Source of the DNA: Epiperipatus broadwayi
Lineage: Eukaryota; Onychophora; Udeonychophora; Euonychophora; Peripatidae
Direction: 5' to 3'
Length of the DNA stretch: 64,000 nucleotides
Assembly: GCA_028023455.1 (NCBI GenBank)
Contig: JAQFVV010012506.1
Coordinates: forward strand, 3,964,714-4,028,713
This document shows, one piece after another, positions 1 through 12,157 of this stretch (the first letter of the stretch is position 1; the number at the start of each line of letters is the position of its first letter). The notes beneath the pieces were generated by a model. The model saw nothing but the letters and a program-made list of their open reading frames with translations, was not told the origin of the DNA and did not search any database. Position numbers and translations under genes: made by a program.

Positions 1-561
1 ATATTTCAGAATGTTAGTGCTAAGTATATTCCCTTTCACTGAAAAATCCATAAGCAGCTAAACTTTTCTAATTCAAATCAGGAAAAAGCTTCATTTCAAG
101 TTTGCATCGTATGTTTAAAAAGGCAAGATGGTATTCATGTGTGTATATGTAAATTTATATATATTTAGAAATTTCAGATAACTCCTCTCTAACCTACAGT
201 GTAGTCAATGGAAGAAAATATATAATGCCAACTACTTATACATTTGAAATATTAAAAAGCATTAAAATTGTTGTTTCTAAAAATTAGGATCATATGCATT
301 AATAAAAAGAGATGATCGATTAACAAAAAAGAGAAAGCTTGCCATGTGTGGTATATAACGAATAATTATATGCAATCTTTAGTAAAATTAATGTTTATAT
401 CTAAGGCTAAAAGAAAATACTAATTTTTGATATAATAAAAAATGATTAATAACAATTTCTGTATTTATTTAACAGTACTTACTTGCAATTGTTTCTATTT
501 ATAAAATAAACTTGTTTTGATTTCATCGTTACTGTGTCTGACAAATGCAAATTATTTTTTC
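1..561. other. AT-rich sequence, nothing recognised
   Basis: Very AT-rich DNA with short homopolymer and TA runs. No open frame, splice-bounded exon or repeat end could be supported on either strand. Confidence 0.6.
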
Positions 562-638
562 AGATAGTATATTAAGTATGATTTTTAAAAAATTAAAAAA
601 AAGATAGTATATTAAGTATGATTTTTAAAAAATTAAAA
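562..638. repeat. Two-copy tandem repeat, 40-bp unit
   Basis: A unit beginning AGATAGTATATTAAGTATGA at 562 is repeated at 602 almost without change, giving an exact 40-bp period. The unit ends in A-tracts. The near identity points to a recent local duplication. Confidence 0.85.
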
Positions 639-698
639 CTATAATAAAGGCACATATTTAAAATTCCATATATTTTGGAGATTTATATATATTATGTA

Positions 699-1667
699 CA
701 CCTGGGTCTCGTTTTATGCGGTAGATAGGTTCTACAGAAAACTCGCGTTAAAAAAAATCGCACAAAAATAGACTTAACTTACCTTGAAAAATGGGGGATA
801 GGTGCTGTAATTTTCAGAATTTGCATAAAAACAAAGCAACAAGAAAAAATTACTTTAAAATTCGCATTAAAAAAATAAGCAAATAAAGTATGACTAATAA
901 AAAATTTCAAATATTTGAAAAAAATTAATACAAGACAAACTTTTTTTATTAACTACAATATGTAATTTTACATTTTTCATACATATTTTAATTATTACTG
1001 CTAGCGTTTGTTTGTAGATTGATAAAAAATCAGATTCGATGTGATGTATTGTGGCTTCTCTTTAAACAAAGTCAAGAATCTCGGCAATTATGCCCAGAGA
1101 AACCTGTTAGCCACTTTATTTTTATTCGTGATGTGATGTACAACTAGCGCCACTTTTAGTTTTGTGCTGTGTTAATGGTTTTCTGTTTCTATATTAAAAA
1201 AATGAGATCGTAATCAAAACAAAAAGATTATACATTATCATTAGAAAAATTATTTTCAGTTTATAAAATCTTGGTTTTTTATTTTAAAAATCTAAAAGAT
1301 TATTTATTTCTGTTATATATAACAAAATACGTTTTAAAAGTTTAAATTTTTTGAATATTTATTGCAATATTTTTATATGTAAGTATAAATCTATTATTAT
1401 TATTATTTACTCATTAGTATAAATAGGTTATTTACATAGAAGCTAAGTTCTAAATACAGCTTCAGGCCATATTCACGTTAGCTGCTAATATAACGTTATA
1501 TTTTTGAAAAAAAAAAAAAAGTATTTCAAGTCAAAATAAGTTATTAATAATTTAAATTTCTTGATATCTAATAAATATAGTGAAATATGAAAGATATTAA
1601 GAAGAAACACAAATTGCATAACTTCAAAATTGCATTAAAATAATTTGCATAAAACGAGACCCAGGTG
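699..1667. mobile_element. Non-autonomous DNA transposon, Tigger/pogo-like MITE
   Basis: The element starts with CACCTGGGTCTCGTTTTATG at 699 and ends with the exact reverse complement at 1667; the perfect terminal inverted repeat is 21 bp. It is flanked by TA on both sides (697-698 and 1668-1669), the target duplication of the Tc1/mariner superfamily. The CTCGTTTTATGCGG-like end resembles the terminal repeats of Tigger/pogo elements, which is family knowledge and not a database match. The 0.97-kb interior is AT-rich with no transposase frame, so it must be mobilised in trans. The perfect ends suggest moderate age at most. Confidence 0.85.
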
Positions 1668-1669
1668 TA

Positions 1670-3800
1670 TATAATATTTAAATATATTGTTTATAAAAGC
1701 TAATTAAATTAGAATTTCAAAAATTCATTACAAGTAAAATAAATTGATAAATAATAAATTATTTTGAGAGTCTATAAACAAACTCAGAGCAATTAAATCG
1801 CTTATTAGAAAACCATTATAGTGATATAATAAAAATAAAGATCTTATATTGTTTTTAAAATCCTAGTGTTGATGTTACAGACAAATATATGTTTTATAAT
1901 TTAGTTGGTTTTTTGTTAGGATTTTTCAAAAATCAGCTGAGAAGCCATTAACAAGCTGGTTATTGGAGATGAAAAGACTTATGTATGAGGAAGGTTCTAA
2001 ATATCATTAGTCTTACTACAAACTAAGCTTGTGAAATTCAGTATTGATGTGGAATTTCAACTAATACAATTGGCAAAAATTACCCCTTAAACCATTCACT
2101 TGTGCAGCATAAAAAAGTCCTGAAAAAACTATTTACCTGAAATAAAAAAAAAACTATCATTTATAAAAAGAATATACTGTACGAAGTATTATAACGAAGG
2201 AATGGAAATAATTTTGAGGGAATTAAATCTTTGTCCCGAGGAAATTGTACAGAAATCCAAAGAAATTATCAAATATTTTGGGCTTGACAAAAAAAAAAAA
2301 GGATCCAATCGATTAAAACACAGCAAGCCACTTAAGAAGTACATGTACTTCAAAAAGACATTCACTTGTAGTTAAAATAATTGAATTTAAAATTTAGATA
2401 AGGTCAGTCTGCACAAAATATTTTGATATCCTGTTGAATTAATTTGTAATAAAGGAATGATAAAACAGTACACTTAGATTGAATAGATTTTTTTCATTAC
2501 ATTATTTCAAACATATGTACTGTCATTTCTATATTTTATCATATCCATTTATCTTATTTTAATCATAAAAATATTGTTCATCTATTTTACATTAAGCAAA
2601 TTTCTTTTCTCTCTTATATACATATAGATGTAATTTTTGTCTGCAGAGGAATAAGTCAAGAGATGTTTTTTAAAATATATATTGAAGTAAAATTGGTTAA
2701 TCTAGAGTTTTAGATTGTAGCTTCTTAAAGAATGATTTATATTGTCTTGAGTTTAAAACTAATTTTATTTAAGGTTGCTAAAAAGGTTCTTATAAGTGTT
2801 CATTCATGGATATCAAGATGTTACACTTGTAATATTTAGTATGTTTTTGCTAAACAATTTTCTTTGACTATATATTTCAAATCAGTTTTTGCATAAAAAT
2901 TGAACCTATATTTGAAGTTTGAGAATAAGGCCTCAGTAGATAAAGTCATGTTTTTCATAATCTGAAATTGTTGCATTAATGTGTGATATATATATTTGTA
3001 AATATGAAGATTGATAATCTGGTCTTTTTCTTTTCACCATATCACAATATGTTGTATATAGTTTGGAGCCCACTTTGGGGACATAAATTCATTATCTAAA
3101 CACCTCCATAAATTCCTTTATAAAAGGCTATATTTCTTTAAAGAAATTAAAACCATGTCATAAGGAAGTTGGCAGATTGCTATAAGACCTACCATATATA
3201 TTATATATTGTCACCAATGTCAAATCACAATTAGAACTGGATTGCTAAATACTTGTTCATATATATAAGTAAACGTATTTGCAGAAAACGATGATTTAAA
3301 ATTTCAAAAATTTAAGATATTAAGATCTTATCTTTATAGTTAACAAAGGACCTTAAATTTTCAATATTTTACATTGTTTAATCGAATTGAGAAAAAAAAA
3401 TTTTAAATAGTTTTTTAATTAACCTTAATGCTAGTTATTTGGTCATCATCATCAAAGTAATGGTTACATTAAATGTATATATATATATGATTTTGTCAAC
3501 CATGTCTAATTATATTATTTCCTATTTTCACTCCATTACAATATACATGTTAACTATGATTAATTATTTATATTATCTTCTATTTTCAATCTGTTACAAT
3601 ATGTGATTACAATTGTATACAGACGCTATAAAAAATAAATGCTGATTTATAATATATATTGCTTATAAATAACCTTTCTTGAATAACAAATGCTTGGAAT
3701 AGATCTAATGAAGTGGATGGATATTAACCTTCACAAAGCCCATTGTACAAATAGCATATATGTAACCAATAGTATCTGCATGGAAATCAGACTTTACCTT
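1670..3800. other. AT-rich intergenic or intronic stretch with one short dimer repeat
   Basis: No coding exon recognised. An imperfect two-copy repeat with a 58-bp period lies at about 3511-3626: a TATATTAT...CTATTTTCA...TTACAATAT core occurs twice. A short TA run is at 3476-3488. A frame of about 50 codons around 2180-2330 has no recognisable motif and no clear splice sites. Confidence 0.5.
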
Positions 3801-6790
3801 GAACTCTTGCATTAAAGACAGTGAATTATGAAATTACATGATAAATTTACAATAAAACTATTATTATGAACTCCAGTGGTATTATGGGAATAGATGCATC
3901 AGGACGACAAAAATGAGAATTCTAGGTTTTAAATGAAAAGTGGTTACATGGTATTGACAACCACAGAATGTATCAAATGGTGATATACCTTCTACAGACT
4001 GATTACTTCTTCACCTAGAAAACAATGAAATAACTATAAAAATCAAAAGTAGAGATCTAAATTAATTGTTCATTTTAATATTGTTGTAATTGTTTATCAA
4101 AAGATTCAGCATTCTACTAATAATTCTTAAAATTCCTGGATTTACATTGATTATTGATAGCATGCATTATAAACATGGTATGGCTATTTTTGCTTCAAAT
4201 CATTTGGAAAAGCAAACAACTTGAGTTGAATTTGGTTCAAATGATATTGCTATCATAATTCAAAGCATAATTTTTATGTATTTAAGATTTAAAAACTGCC
4301 CTACTCTTCTCTTCATTTTTCCTACACCTTCCATTTTTATACAAGATTTCACTTTTCATAGTAGTTTTTTTTTTTCTGGAGAGGGGGGATATGTAAATTA
4401 AGATCAAACAGATTGCCAAATTTTAGAATGGATGGATGTCAAACAAATAGAAATATTCTATTCAGACCGATGGAAAACAGAACTCTCAATTTATATTTTG
4501 TTTTGATAAAAAATTGCTGCAAATATTGGATCATTTTCATCCTTTAGTCAACATACTTTGAATCTATTCCTATAGTAGAAAGATATTCTTTTTCAATATC
4601 GAATTCAAGAAAAGTTAATAAGTTGATAATATTGAATATCTTGAAAAGAATATTAATAGAATCTCTATAATTCATCTTATGATAAATTGAATAAACTTGT
4701 AACAACAGCTGCTAGTGTCCATACCAAAAGTAATTCATGTTTACTAGCGATCCAGAAATTTCTGACTAACTTGAATGACACCAGAAAAGACATGGAAACC
4801 ATTGACAGGCAAGGCCTGATTACTTTTATGAATGCTTGGTAGTTGTAAAAATACTTCTAAAAGAACTATTATTGCTGAGATTGCCACTCATATATTAAAC
4901 TTCTAAATTCAAGATTGGTAGAATATGAAAAAGCATCATTATACTAAAATCGCATGCTTATCTTTCATAATGTTCCAGTAATATAAATATTGGTAAACAT
5001 GACTTGAGGTTATAGGAGCAGATAGCAGTTCCAAGAATTTCTAAACAATTTAAATCTAAAGCCACAGCATGTTTTGCAAAACTATTCAATATTATTCATA
5101 CAGAAACTTCTAAAAGTTTGGCATAAAAATAAAACTATAACAGTCTTAAAATTAATAAACCTAGCAATGATCCAAAAAAATTATCACATTATTATATGTT
5201 GTCTATACGTTTTTTGAAAAAATAATTTTAACAAAAATTTTGACAATAATTGAAAGCCAATCTATCTGTACAGCAGGCTGGATATAGGCCAAGTTGACTT
5301 GTATCAAAACAGATTTTCCAAAATAAATTAAGAACTGGTGAGACATTTATTGATCGTCTTAGTTTATTATTTTGTTTGGAAAAATGGTCTTTCAAAATTG
5401 TTAATAAATGCTGGAAAATCATTAATTTACTTGACAAAATCCTCTCCTATAAAAAGTTCAAGTGACACTCAAAGATTATTATATGTTTCTTCCACAGGCT
5501 TAAGTTATCTATTTTGTTTAATATGTTCATCAGTGATTTTCCCAAAACAATGCAGGAAATTCATTTTTACTGAAGATATTGCTTTTACCTCTCAAAAGAA
5601 TCTTTTCCTGAAATAAATATTTTTAAAAAGAAAGTATTGGAAATCTTTTTTAAAGATTGATGTCGAAGATTTCTAATCCAATGAAGATGGGGAATCATCT
5701 TGCAATCTCAGTGTAATCTTTTGAATAATAGACCAAAATATTTTTTTATTCCATGCTATTTAGAAATAATTTTGGAACATAGCCTAACTGATTTTTCTCA
5801 TTTAACTAAGATTAGATTAAAATTAGTTATATTTATATATTGGAATATTTCCATCATTTAATATTATGTATTGAATGTCTTTAGAAAAATTAAAGTTTAT
5901 TTAAATTTCCAATTACATTTACTGTTAGTAATAGCACACAGGTTAGTAACAATTGAATGTGATTGGAAATTTAAATTTTTCTAAAGACATTTAATACATA
6001 ATATTAGATGATGGAAATAGTATCCAATTATAAATACAACTAAAATACCATCATTACAAATCTTCAGGAAAACACTAGATCAGAATTAATTTTTAGAAGT
6101 AATCTCCTTGGAAAAGTAACTGTAATTACAAGATTATGATGCAAATATTTTATGGATAGCTCCTTTATCAGTAGCATTTTCTGCAAATGAATTCTGCGAT
6201 CCTGTTTGGAAAAAAAAGTTCCCACACTAAACTTCTGGATAATCAAATATAATGAAACATTTCTGGTATAGTTAAACTACTCCTTTGCAATGGCTTCTGT
6301 TCGTTCTTTCATGTATTCATTAGTTATCAGAAGAGAAGATATTTAATAGAAAATTGATAAAAAAACTGTTTAGTAGTAACTCAAGATATGGTATCACCAC
6401 ATAAAACTTGTCTCGAATAAAGATCTATCTTTTAGATTTTCAAGTAAAGAATTAGTGTTAAAAATGGAATTCTTTTGATATTTTAAACTTTTGTCAGATC
6501 CAACAATAAAGCCAATGAATTTGATCTTCCTAGATGCAACTGCAGTCTCATTAAGAGATTTAAGACAACACATAACTCATCTGTTTTATGAATGGACTTC
6601 ATCAGCTACTAATCTACGAAAATATGGGTAAATACAAACTATGAACCATATAGTTGTTGAGTGCTAAATGTATATCTATAGTAATAGAACTGAAAAACAA
6701 TAAAACCACTGACCAATCTATCTGCTGGCTGGAATCTCTACAGGTTTCTTCATATTTTGTTAATAGTTAAATTGTCAAAAAAAATTATAA
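3800..6790 (+). mobile_element. Decayed LINE (CR1/Jockey-type), endonuclease linker to C-terminus
   Basis: Translating the plus strand across many stops and frameshifts gives the order of a CR1/Jockey-type LINE ORF2. The stretch around 5050-5250 resembles the fingers region ahead of the reverse transcriptase core. At 5500-5610, MFISDFPKTMQE in one frame and FTEDIAFTSQ in the next correspond to the palm region, where functional copies have YADD followed by TA; the catalytic pair is damaged. At 6515-6760, EFDLPRCNCSLIKRF and later fragments match the C-terminal region that normally carries the CDCG...NHI cysteine motif. A fold-back element interrupts it at 5826-6078. No product can be made. Family assignment rests on motif order only; the 5' limit is uncertain. 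Confidence 0.7.
5826..6078. mobile_element. Fold-back (palindromic) element inside the LINE remnant, family 1 short copy
   Basis: The two halves are reverse complements over roughly 105 bp: TTTCCATCATTTAATATTAT...CTTTAGAAAAATT on the left, and AATTTTTCTAAAGACATTTA...GATGATGGAAATAG on the right, with almost no spacer near 5940. The tail AACTAAAATACCATCATTACA (from about 6040) recurs at 10307, so the family has a defined right end outside the palindrome. This copy lacks the tRNA-like middle of the copy at 9793-10347. It splits the older LINE between the RT and C-terminal regions. Confidence 0.75.
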
Positions 6791-7489
6791 GCTAAATAAA
6801 TAATAGATCTAATAATTTTTCATTTAAGTGTGAATTAAACAGGCATGCAATGAAAATAGAGAAAAGGGAATCAATCTTCATAACCCATATCCACAACAAA
6901 TCCCAAGTTTAGCAATATTAAGAATTAATTTGTTATTTTATTAAATAAAAACTCAATACTATTAGTGTTATCTATGTATAAACTGGCTGCAGAAAGAAGT
7001 TTGCTATTACTTGAAAAAGAAATTCTGTCATTTTTTAAGGCCTTAAAGGAGTTGAGCAGGGCAAATTCCTAACGTCCACTCTAAATTTTGTCATTGCAGC
7101 TGCTTTCATCATCTGGTAAACAAATATGGATGAGCTGCTCACCAACATTCAACAGCCAATGTTATGAATTTACTGGCCTTTTTATCTCTGAGTTTAAGAT
7201 CAATAAACATCACAATCTTCCTCAGTTGCTTATTAGTTTTTAACTAAATATCTGAAATTTTCTTGAATGCAGAATGAATGTGAATATGGATGATTGTTCT
7301 TGACAGAACTAAATTATGGCCTTTCTCGAAGCTGTAAAGTTGTCAGCCAAGGCAGTAGTAAGTGAATAAAAGCACAGGGTGCTAAAAATGCCTTGATTGT
7401 GGATCCAGGCTTTAATTCAATGATGATTTTTGATTTAAGTATCTACAATTGCAGAACACTTTTAAGTGAAGGGAAATTGCATGAATTAG
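6790..7489. other. Unassigned stretch, no gene recognised
   Basis: Slightly more complex sequence than the AT-rich surroundings, for example around 6985-7200. No frame, splice pair or repeat boundary could be supported. It may be further decayed transposon DNA. Confidence 0.35.
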
Positions 7490-7805
7490 AATAACTATTT
7501 CCATCATTAAACTTTCCAATTACATTTAATTGATAGTAGTAGTACACAGGTTTGTATATAATAATGTTTCAAGTGGTATTATTTTCTCCAAGTGTTGCTG
7601 GCCTGACCAATTTGAATCTTTGAATATAAAATTTTAACACCAATCTAATTAACTATTCAGCCAAAAGCAATAACTTTCATATATTTATCTATGATAAGTT
7701 CTGATTTCTCCACTTTTTCCTAAGAACAAAGTTAATCAATGACTTCCAGAAATTATGTATTGTCACACTCGATTGATTTACAGACTTATTTGCAATTGTC
7801 GTGAA
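7490..7805. mobile_element. Family 1 element, truncated copy
   Basis: Segments match the fuller copy at 9793-10347 in the same order: ATTTCCATCAT, TTCCAATTACATT..., GTTGCTGGCCTGACC, TTTCTCCACTTTTTCCTAAG, and TGTCACACTCGATTGA. The part of the left arm carrying the ATTGAATGT motif is deleted and the right palindrome arm is mostly missing. The tRNA-like centre is too mutated to show intact A and B boxes. Confidence 0.65.
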
Positions 7806-8139
7806 CAGCTTCTTTGAAATTTTTCCTCTAGCCAATGTTCCCAATCAAACATATATGATCTGCTACTTTAGATGTGTTTTCTCTTTTCTAATCATCAGTT
7901 TTGTGCTCTTTCAATCACTTTTCAATAGGCAACTAGTCTTGTTAATATACATCTTTCCACATTCACATTGTACTTTCTAAATGCAATTTTTGTTTTTCAG
8001 CATTTCATGTTTAGGCTTTGTAGATGTTAAAATTCCTCATAGTGTGGTATTGCTTTGGAAAGCTTTCTGATCTTACATTGATTGCAGATTTATTTCAGTG
8101 GCATGCATGTATATACAATAATACCAGTAAGTAGTTTTT
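7806..8139. other. Unassigned stretch before the RTE-type LINE
   Basis: No motif recognised. It may be more of the same LINE, upstream of the readable reverse transcriptase segment, but too decayed to align by eye. Confidence 0.35.
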
Positions 8140-9060
8140 CTTTTGATGTACCAAAATAATTGGAAGAATGCAGTTGTAATTTTGATATTTAAGAAAAATT
8201 ATAAAAAAGATATGAATTACAGAGCCATCAGTCGTTTATTAGTTCTCTCTTTATCTAGATTATTATAACTCATTTGCAGTGAACTTGGTATTCTAACCAA
8301 CTAAAAGAACAAACTGCATTTAAAAGTGGTTTTAGCACAGTGGACCACATCCAAATACCGAGAGAAATTATAAAAAGGACTAATGAATACAAGTTGCTAT
8401 TATGCTTTGGATTTGTAGATATATATGTTTCACAGTTTCAGGAAATGGTGCAAGAGTTATATTGGAAGTAAGAAAGTAGGATTAAAAATAAATGGTATAT
8501 AGAGTACAGTGTTCAATGGAATTTTTTCAAAAGAAAATAAAGATTGATGACCATGAATTATAAGATATTAACAAAGCCAAATATCTTAGATTATTAACAC
8601 AGGAAACATAACATGAAATTAATCACGGATTAAACTTGGATGGACTGCTTTTAGTAGAAATAATTTAGTTTTAAAAGGGAATACATCTACATGTTTGAAG
8701 AGAATATTTTTAATATTCATGTTTTACCAGTTTTTATTTAGATATTTAAAAGAGCAATACAGAGACTTCAGACCAATCAATAGAAATATGATATATATAT
8801 ATATGTTAAGAGCATCAAGAAGAGATTGAAAAGGAAATACATTGGTGAGAGAATGAACAAATATCAGACATCATTGAAAGAATTAAGGGATTGAAATGGA
8901 ACTGAGCTGGACATGGTCAGTTGAAGTTTTTAATTGAATCCTAAGAGATTATATGAAATAGATGGATGGAATAAAGAAGAATGTTGGTGTGATAAGGAGA
9001 AAATAAGTTATAGATAGAAATTGTATTAAACTTGGAAAGACCATTCTGCAGTAGATTAAT
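8140..9060 (+). mobile_element. Decayed RTE-type LINE, partial reverse transcriptase and C-terminus
   Basis: Plus-strand translation around 8150-8215 gives WKNAVVILIFKKNYKKDMN, the start of the reverse transcriptase region. At 8307-8420 it gives EQTAFKSGFSTVDHIQ, the conserved FRSGFSTVDHI-type block of RTE-clade LINEs, followed by REIIKRTNEYK and a broken FVDI where active copies have FVDYEKAFDS. At 8869-9060 the order DIIERIKGLKWN...AGH, then RRNVGV, matches the C-terminal basic block; the Trp after KWN has become a stop. The catalytic palm segment between them is deleted or unreadable. The copy is a 5'-truncated relic, so the insertion is old. Confidence 0.8.
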
Positions 9061-9099
9061 GCCACATGATCTCCATTTCTTATGCTTGCTCATAACTTA

Positions 9100-9196
9100 T
9101 TAAAACAGGCAAAACTCTCCACAAGCTAGAAACTAGTTTGGGGATATAGGGATTTTATGCACAAGCCTACTGTATGGAGAGTTTTGTCTGTTTTAG
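9100..9196. repeat. Short inverted repeat (hairpin)
   Basis: TTAAAACAGGCAAAACTCTCCA near 9099-9120 is mirrored by TGGAGAGTTTTGTCTGTTTTA near 9174-9194, about 20 bp of stem with one or two mismatches and a loop of about 50 bp. It directly follows the RTE-type relic. It could be a tiny fold-back element; no target duplication was identified. Confidence 0.7.
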
Positions 9197-9199
9197 ATT

Positions 9200-9790
9200 A
9201 ATAATGATTGAAAATGATATATAATCTATGAAAAAAAGCATTAGCAGCAGCCAACATTGTTATTTAACTGCACAAATTAGTTATCAATAAAACAATGCAT
9301 ATACTTGAATAAAGATTTATGAAGTGGAAAAAAATGAAATATTTTAAAAATATCTAACATAATGTATAGTAACATGAAAAAATAAAAAGTAGTAAATGGA
9401 AACACTTGGTTATTAATCTTAAAATTTAAAAAATAAAACAATAATAAAAGTTTATTTTGATTTTTTCTACACATTTTCTATACTGAAATGTTTTTTTTAG
9501 ATACACAAATTTATGAAAAATATGTATTTTTTGATAAATTCTTTGCCAAATATGGAACCCAATATTTCATATATAACAAAGTATAGGTTATGAGAATTAT
9601 TGGCATAGCTTATCATTATCTGAATTTAGTTTAAAAATTACTTTCTCTAGTGCCTATACATGTAACAAAAACAAGCTAAAAAACAAAGCATAATCTGAAA
9701 TTATCAAATACCTTTTATTCAATAGCTTGGCTAGGATATAAGTAAATGCTTGATTCCAATTACATTTTTAATGAAAAAAGTTAAGAAAAC
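9200..9790. other. AT-rich stretch, nothing recognised
   Basis: Homopolymer-rich sequence. The 65-codon minus-strand frame at 9277-9474 is dominated by Phe, Leu, Ile and Asn codons, as expected for chance frames in AT-rich DNA. Confidence 0.5.
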
Positions 9791-9792
9791 GT

Positions 9793-10347
9793 ATTTATAT
9801 ATTGGACTATTTCCATCATCTAGTATTGAGTATTGAATGTTTTTGGAAAAATTTAACTTTATTTAATTTTTCAAAGTACATTCAACTGTTAATAATAACA
9901 CACAAGTTAGTATATGCATAACGTTTTGAGAGGTATTATTCTCATCTCTTTCATGTATTGCTGACCTGACCAGTGATAGTACTAGCATGGGAATCAAATC
10001 TGGATTCTTAGATTCTTGAATTTTAAGATAATGCTCTAATCAACTGAGCTATCGTACCAAAGGCAATAGTCAGAAATTTCATCTAATTATCTATGAGGTT
10101 CCTCTTGATTTCTCCACTTTTTTCTAAGGGCAAAGTTGATTCATAGTTTCCATACATTATGTATAGTCACACTAGGTTGACTTAGGGGGTTATTCACTAT
10201 TGTCATGTGTGCTATTACTAATAGTTGAATGTACTTTGAAAATTTAAATTTTTCTAAAGACATTCAATACTCTATACTAGATGATGGAAATAGTCCATTA
10301 TATAAAAACAACTAAAATACTATCATCACAAATCTTCTGGAAAACCC
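9793..10347. mobile_element. Family 1 element, fullest copy: inverted arms around a tRNA-like segment
   Basis: Arms of about 110 bp are inverted repeats: TATTGGACTATTTCCATCAT...ATTGAATGT on the left, ACATTCAATA...GATGATGGAAATAGTCC on the right. The 3' side carries an extra tail, AACTAAAATACTATCATCACA, shared with the copy ending at 6078. Between the arms lies a minus-strand tRNA-like stretch (9985-10058). It combines a SINE-like polymerase III head with a MITE-like palindrome. No coding capacity. The third copy, at 7490-7805, is truncated. Confidence 0.75.
9985..10058 (-). promoter_or_regulatory. tRNA-like polymerase III promoter (A and B boxes)
   Basis: Read on the minus strand from 10058, the sequence has TAGCTCAGTTGATTAGAG (A-box and D-arm like) and then AGATTTGATTCCC (B-box and T-arm like), about 40 bp apart. 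The anticodon arm does not fold, so this is a tRNA-derived promoter inside a repeat and not a tRNA gene. Confidence 0.65.
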
Positions 10348-11802
10348 TACATATAAAATGTTATTTTAAAAAAAGATGTAATTATTAAGAATAAATAATG
10401 TTTTCCTCAGATAGGTCAAGCAAATAAGAAAGCTGTTGAACAGCTTTAATATATAAGCTAATTTTAAGTTTACTGACTAAATTTAAGCATCACATTACCA
10501 GGTTCAAATTGTACAAGAGCTAAAATATATATTTAAGATTTAAATAAATCCAATAAGTGCTTTTTGGACAAATTCTTGTTAGATTAACAGAAATGTTCTA
10601 CAAGAAAAATTATTTTAAATATTTTTTGCTCATATCATAAAGAATTTCTTAGATATTATTTTAAAAACATTATTGTATTATTTTTGAGAAATTTGAGTAA
10701 TATAAAAATTTATTAACTCCAACACATTAATATTTAAATATATAATTATTCAAAGCGTGGATTAAAAAAAACAGTCTGTATGAAGCAAACTTTCACATTA
10801 TTTGTAGAAATTATATTTTCTTCTTGAGACTTTTAGGATACCATTTTACTCTATTTCAACACAAGGAAATTACAAGCACTATTTTTTTGAAATTACAAAA
10901 ATTAAAACAGAAGTTCCACCTGTTATTCAGCTATATGGAAAGTTATTATTATATGCAAATTTATAAACAAGAACTAAACAATCTTTTAACTAAATAAAAT
11001 TCATATCATGTAATCATATAAATTTGTATAAAATTTGAAAATATATTCAAATTTACAATACTTTTGATTTATATAACATCAATATTATATAATTCTTTCT
11101 GTACTAATATGTAACCTACCATTATATTTTGGTTTTAATCAATAAAATTATATTAAAAAGTGTGAAGATTTAAATTATCTATAAACTGAACAAAAAGTAT
11201 AAAGTGACAAGCATAATTATTTTTATATTGTATCTATTTTCAATTTTATTTCATTTAATATATTAACATTTCTTATGTGCAGTTTAAATTCTATACTTTT
11301 TTTTTTTTGTAGTCATAATCTTGAATAAACTTTGTGGAAAGATTTTTATTATTTATGCATGTCATACTTGACGGATTATGATAAATTTGATATAAATATT
11401 AAGCATTTTATTCATAATTGCATATTTTAAAATTGATAAAATTAAAGTATAATAAGGGTCTTTCTTTAAAGTATTAATAAAGGTATAGTTTATAGGTCAA
11501 AGATTATATTTTTATGAATTATAAGTTAGTATTATTTCACTAATATCATGCAATTCAATTTTTTTTTTTTATCTTTTTCATCTCTCAGACCATGGTTCCA
11601 TTACTGAACAATTACCATTATAATTTTAATTGCATTTAAAATTATTAGTTTTTATAGATATATAATTAAGATGTAAACCTGTAAATAAAAAATGACTATT
11701 AAATAAGTAGTGCTGAGAATATACATTCATAGAGAAGTAAACTCCAAATGTGCATACCATGATAATTCTTAAATCAGATTTATTAGAATTATTAAAAGAC
11801 AG
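10348..11802. other. AT-rich stretch, nothing recognised
   Basis: Long A/T runs throughout. No exon-like frame, splice pair or element boundary could be supported. The short minus-strand frame at 11626-11811 reads into the next palindrome's arm and is not a gene. Confidence 0.5.
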
Positions 11803-12157
11803 TGATACCATCTGTCCTTTAGCATTTGTTCATTTTCATGCTTAGTTTATTTACATAATTTTAAATGAGACTGAATTTGAATTACTAATTATATATATGT
11901 ATAGAATAAATTATATAGAATCACTATTTAAACATTAAAAATGATCAAGGCTGAGCTTTAACAATCTACAAATATAAAATTAAAACCCAGTTTAATATAT
12001 AGTTAAAACTAACACTTGATCTTGATCCTTTGAATGTTTAGTGATTCTATATAATTTATTTTATACATAAATAATAGTTTGAATTCACTTTCTCATTTAA
12101 AAAAATAAACTAAGCATAAATACCAACAAATGCTAAAGGACAGGTGGTATCATTCGT
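11803..12157. mobile_element. Fold-back MITE-like palindrome, arms about 150 bp
   Basis: GATACCATCTGTCCTTTAGC at about 11802 is answered by GCTAAAGGACAGGTGGTATC ending near 12153. The arms pair onward through the CATGCTTAGTTTATTT block and TAGAATAAATTATATAGAAT, leaving a central spacer of about 60 bp. Small indels separate the arms. No coding capacity, and no convincing target duplication. Confidence 0.75.

Noticed and set aside
2180-2340. A frame of about 50 codons with a Lys/Glu-rich translation
   Set aside because: No recognisable motif, no splice support, and an A-run inside; likely chance or decayed repeat.
9985-10058. A functional tRNA gene
   Set aside because: A and B boxes are present but the anticodon and acceptor arms do not pair, and it lies inside a repeated palindrome.
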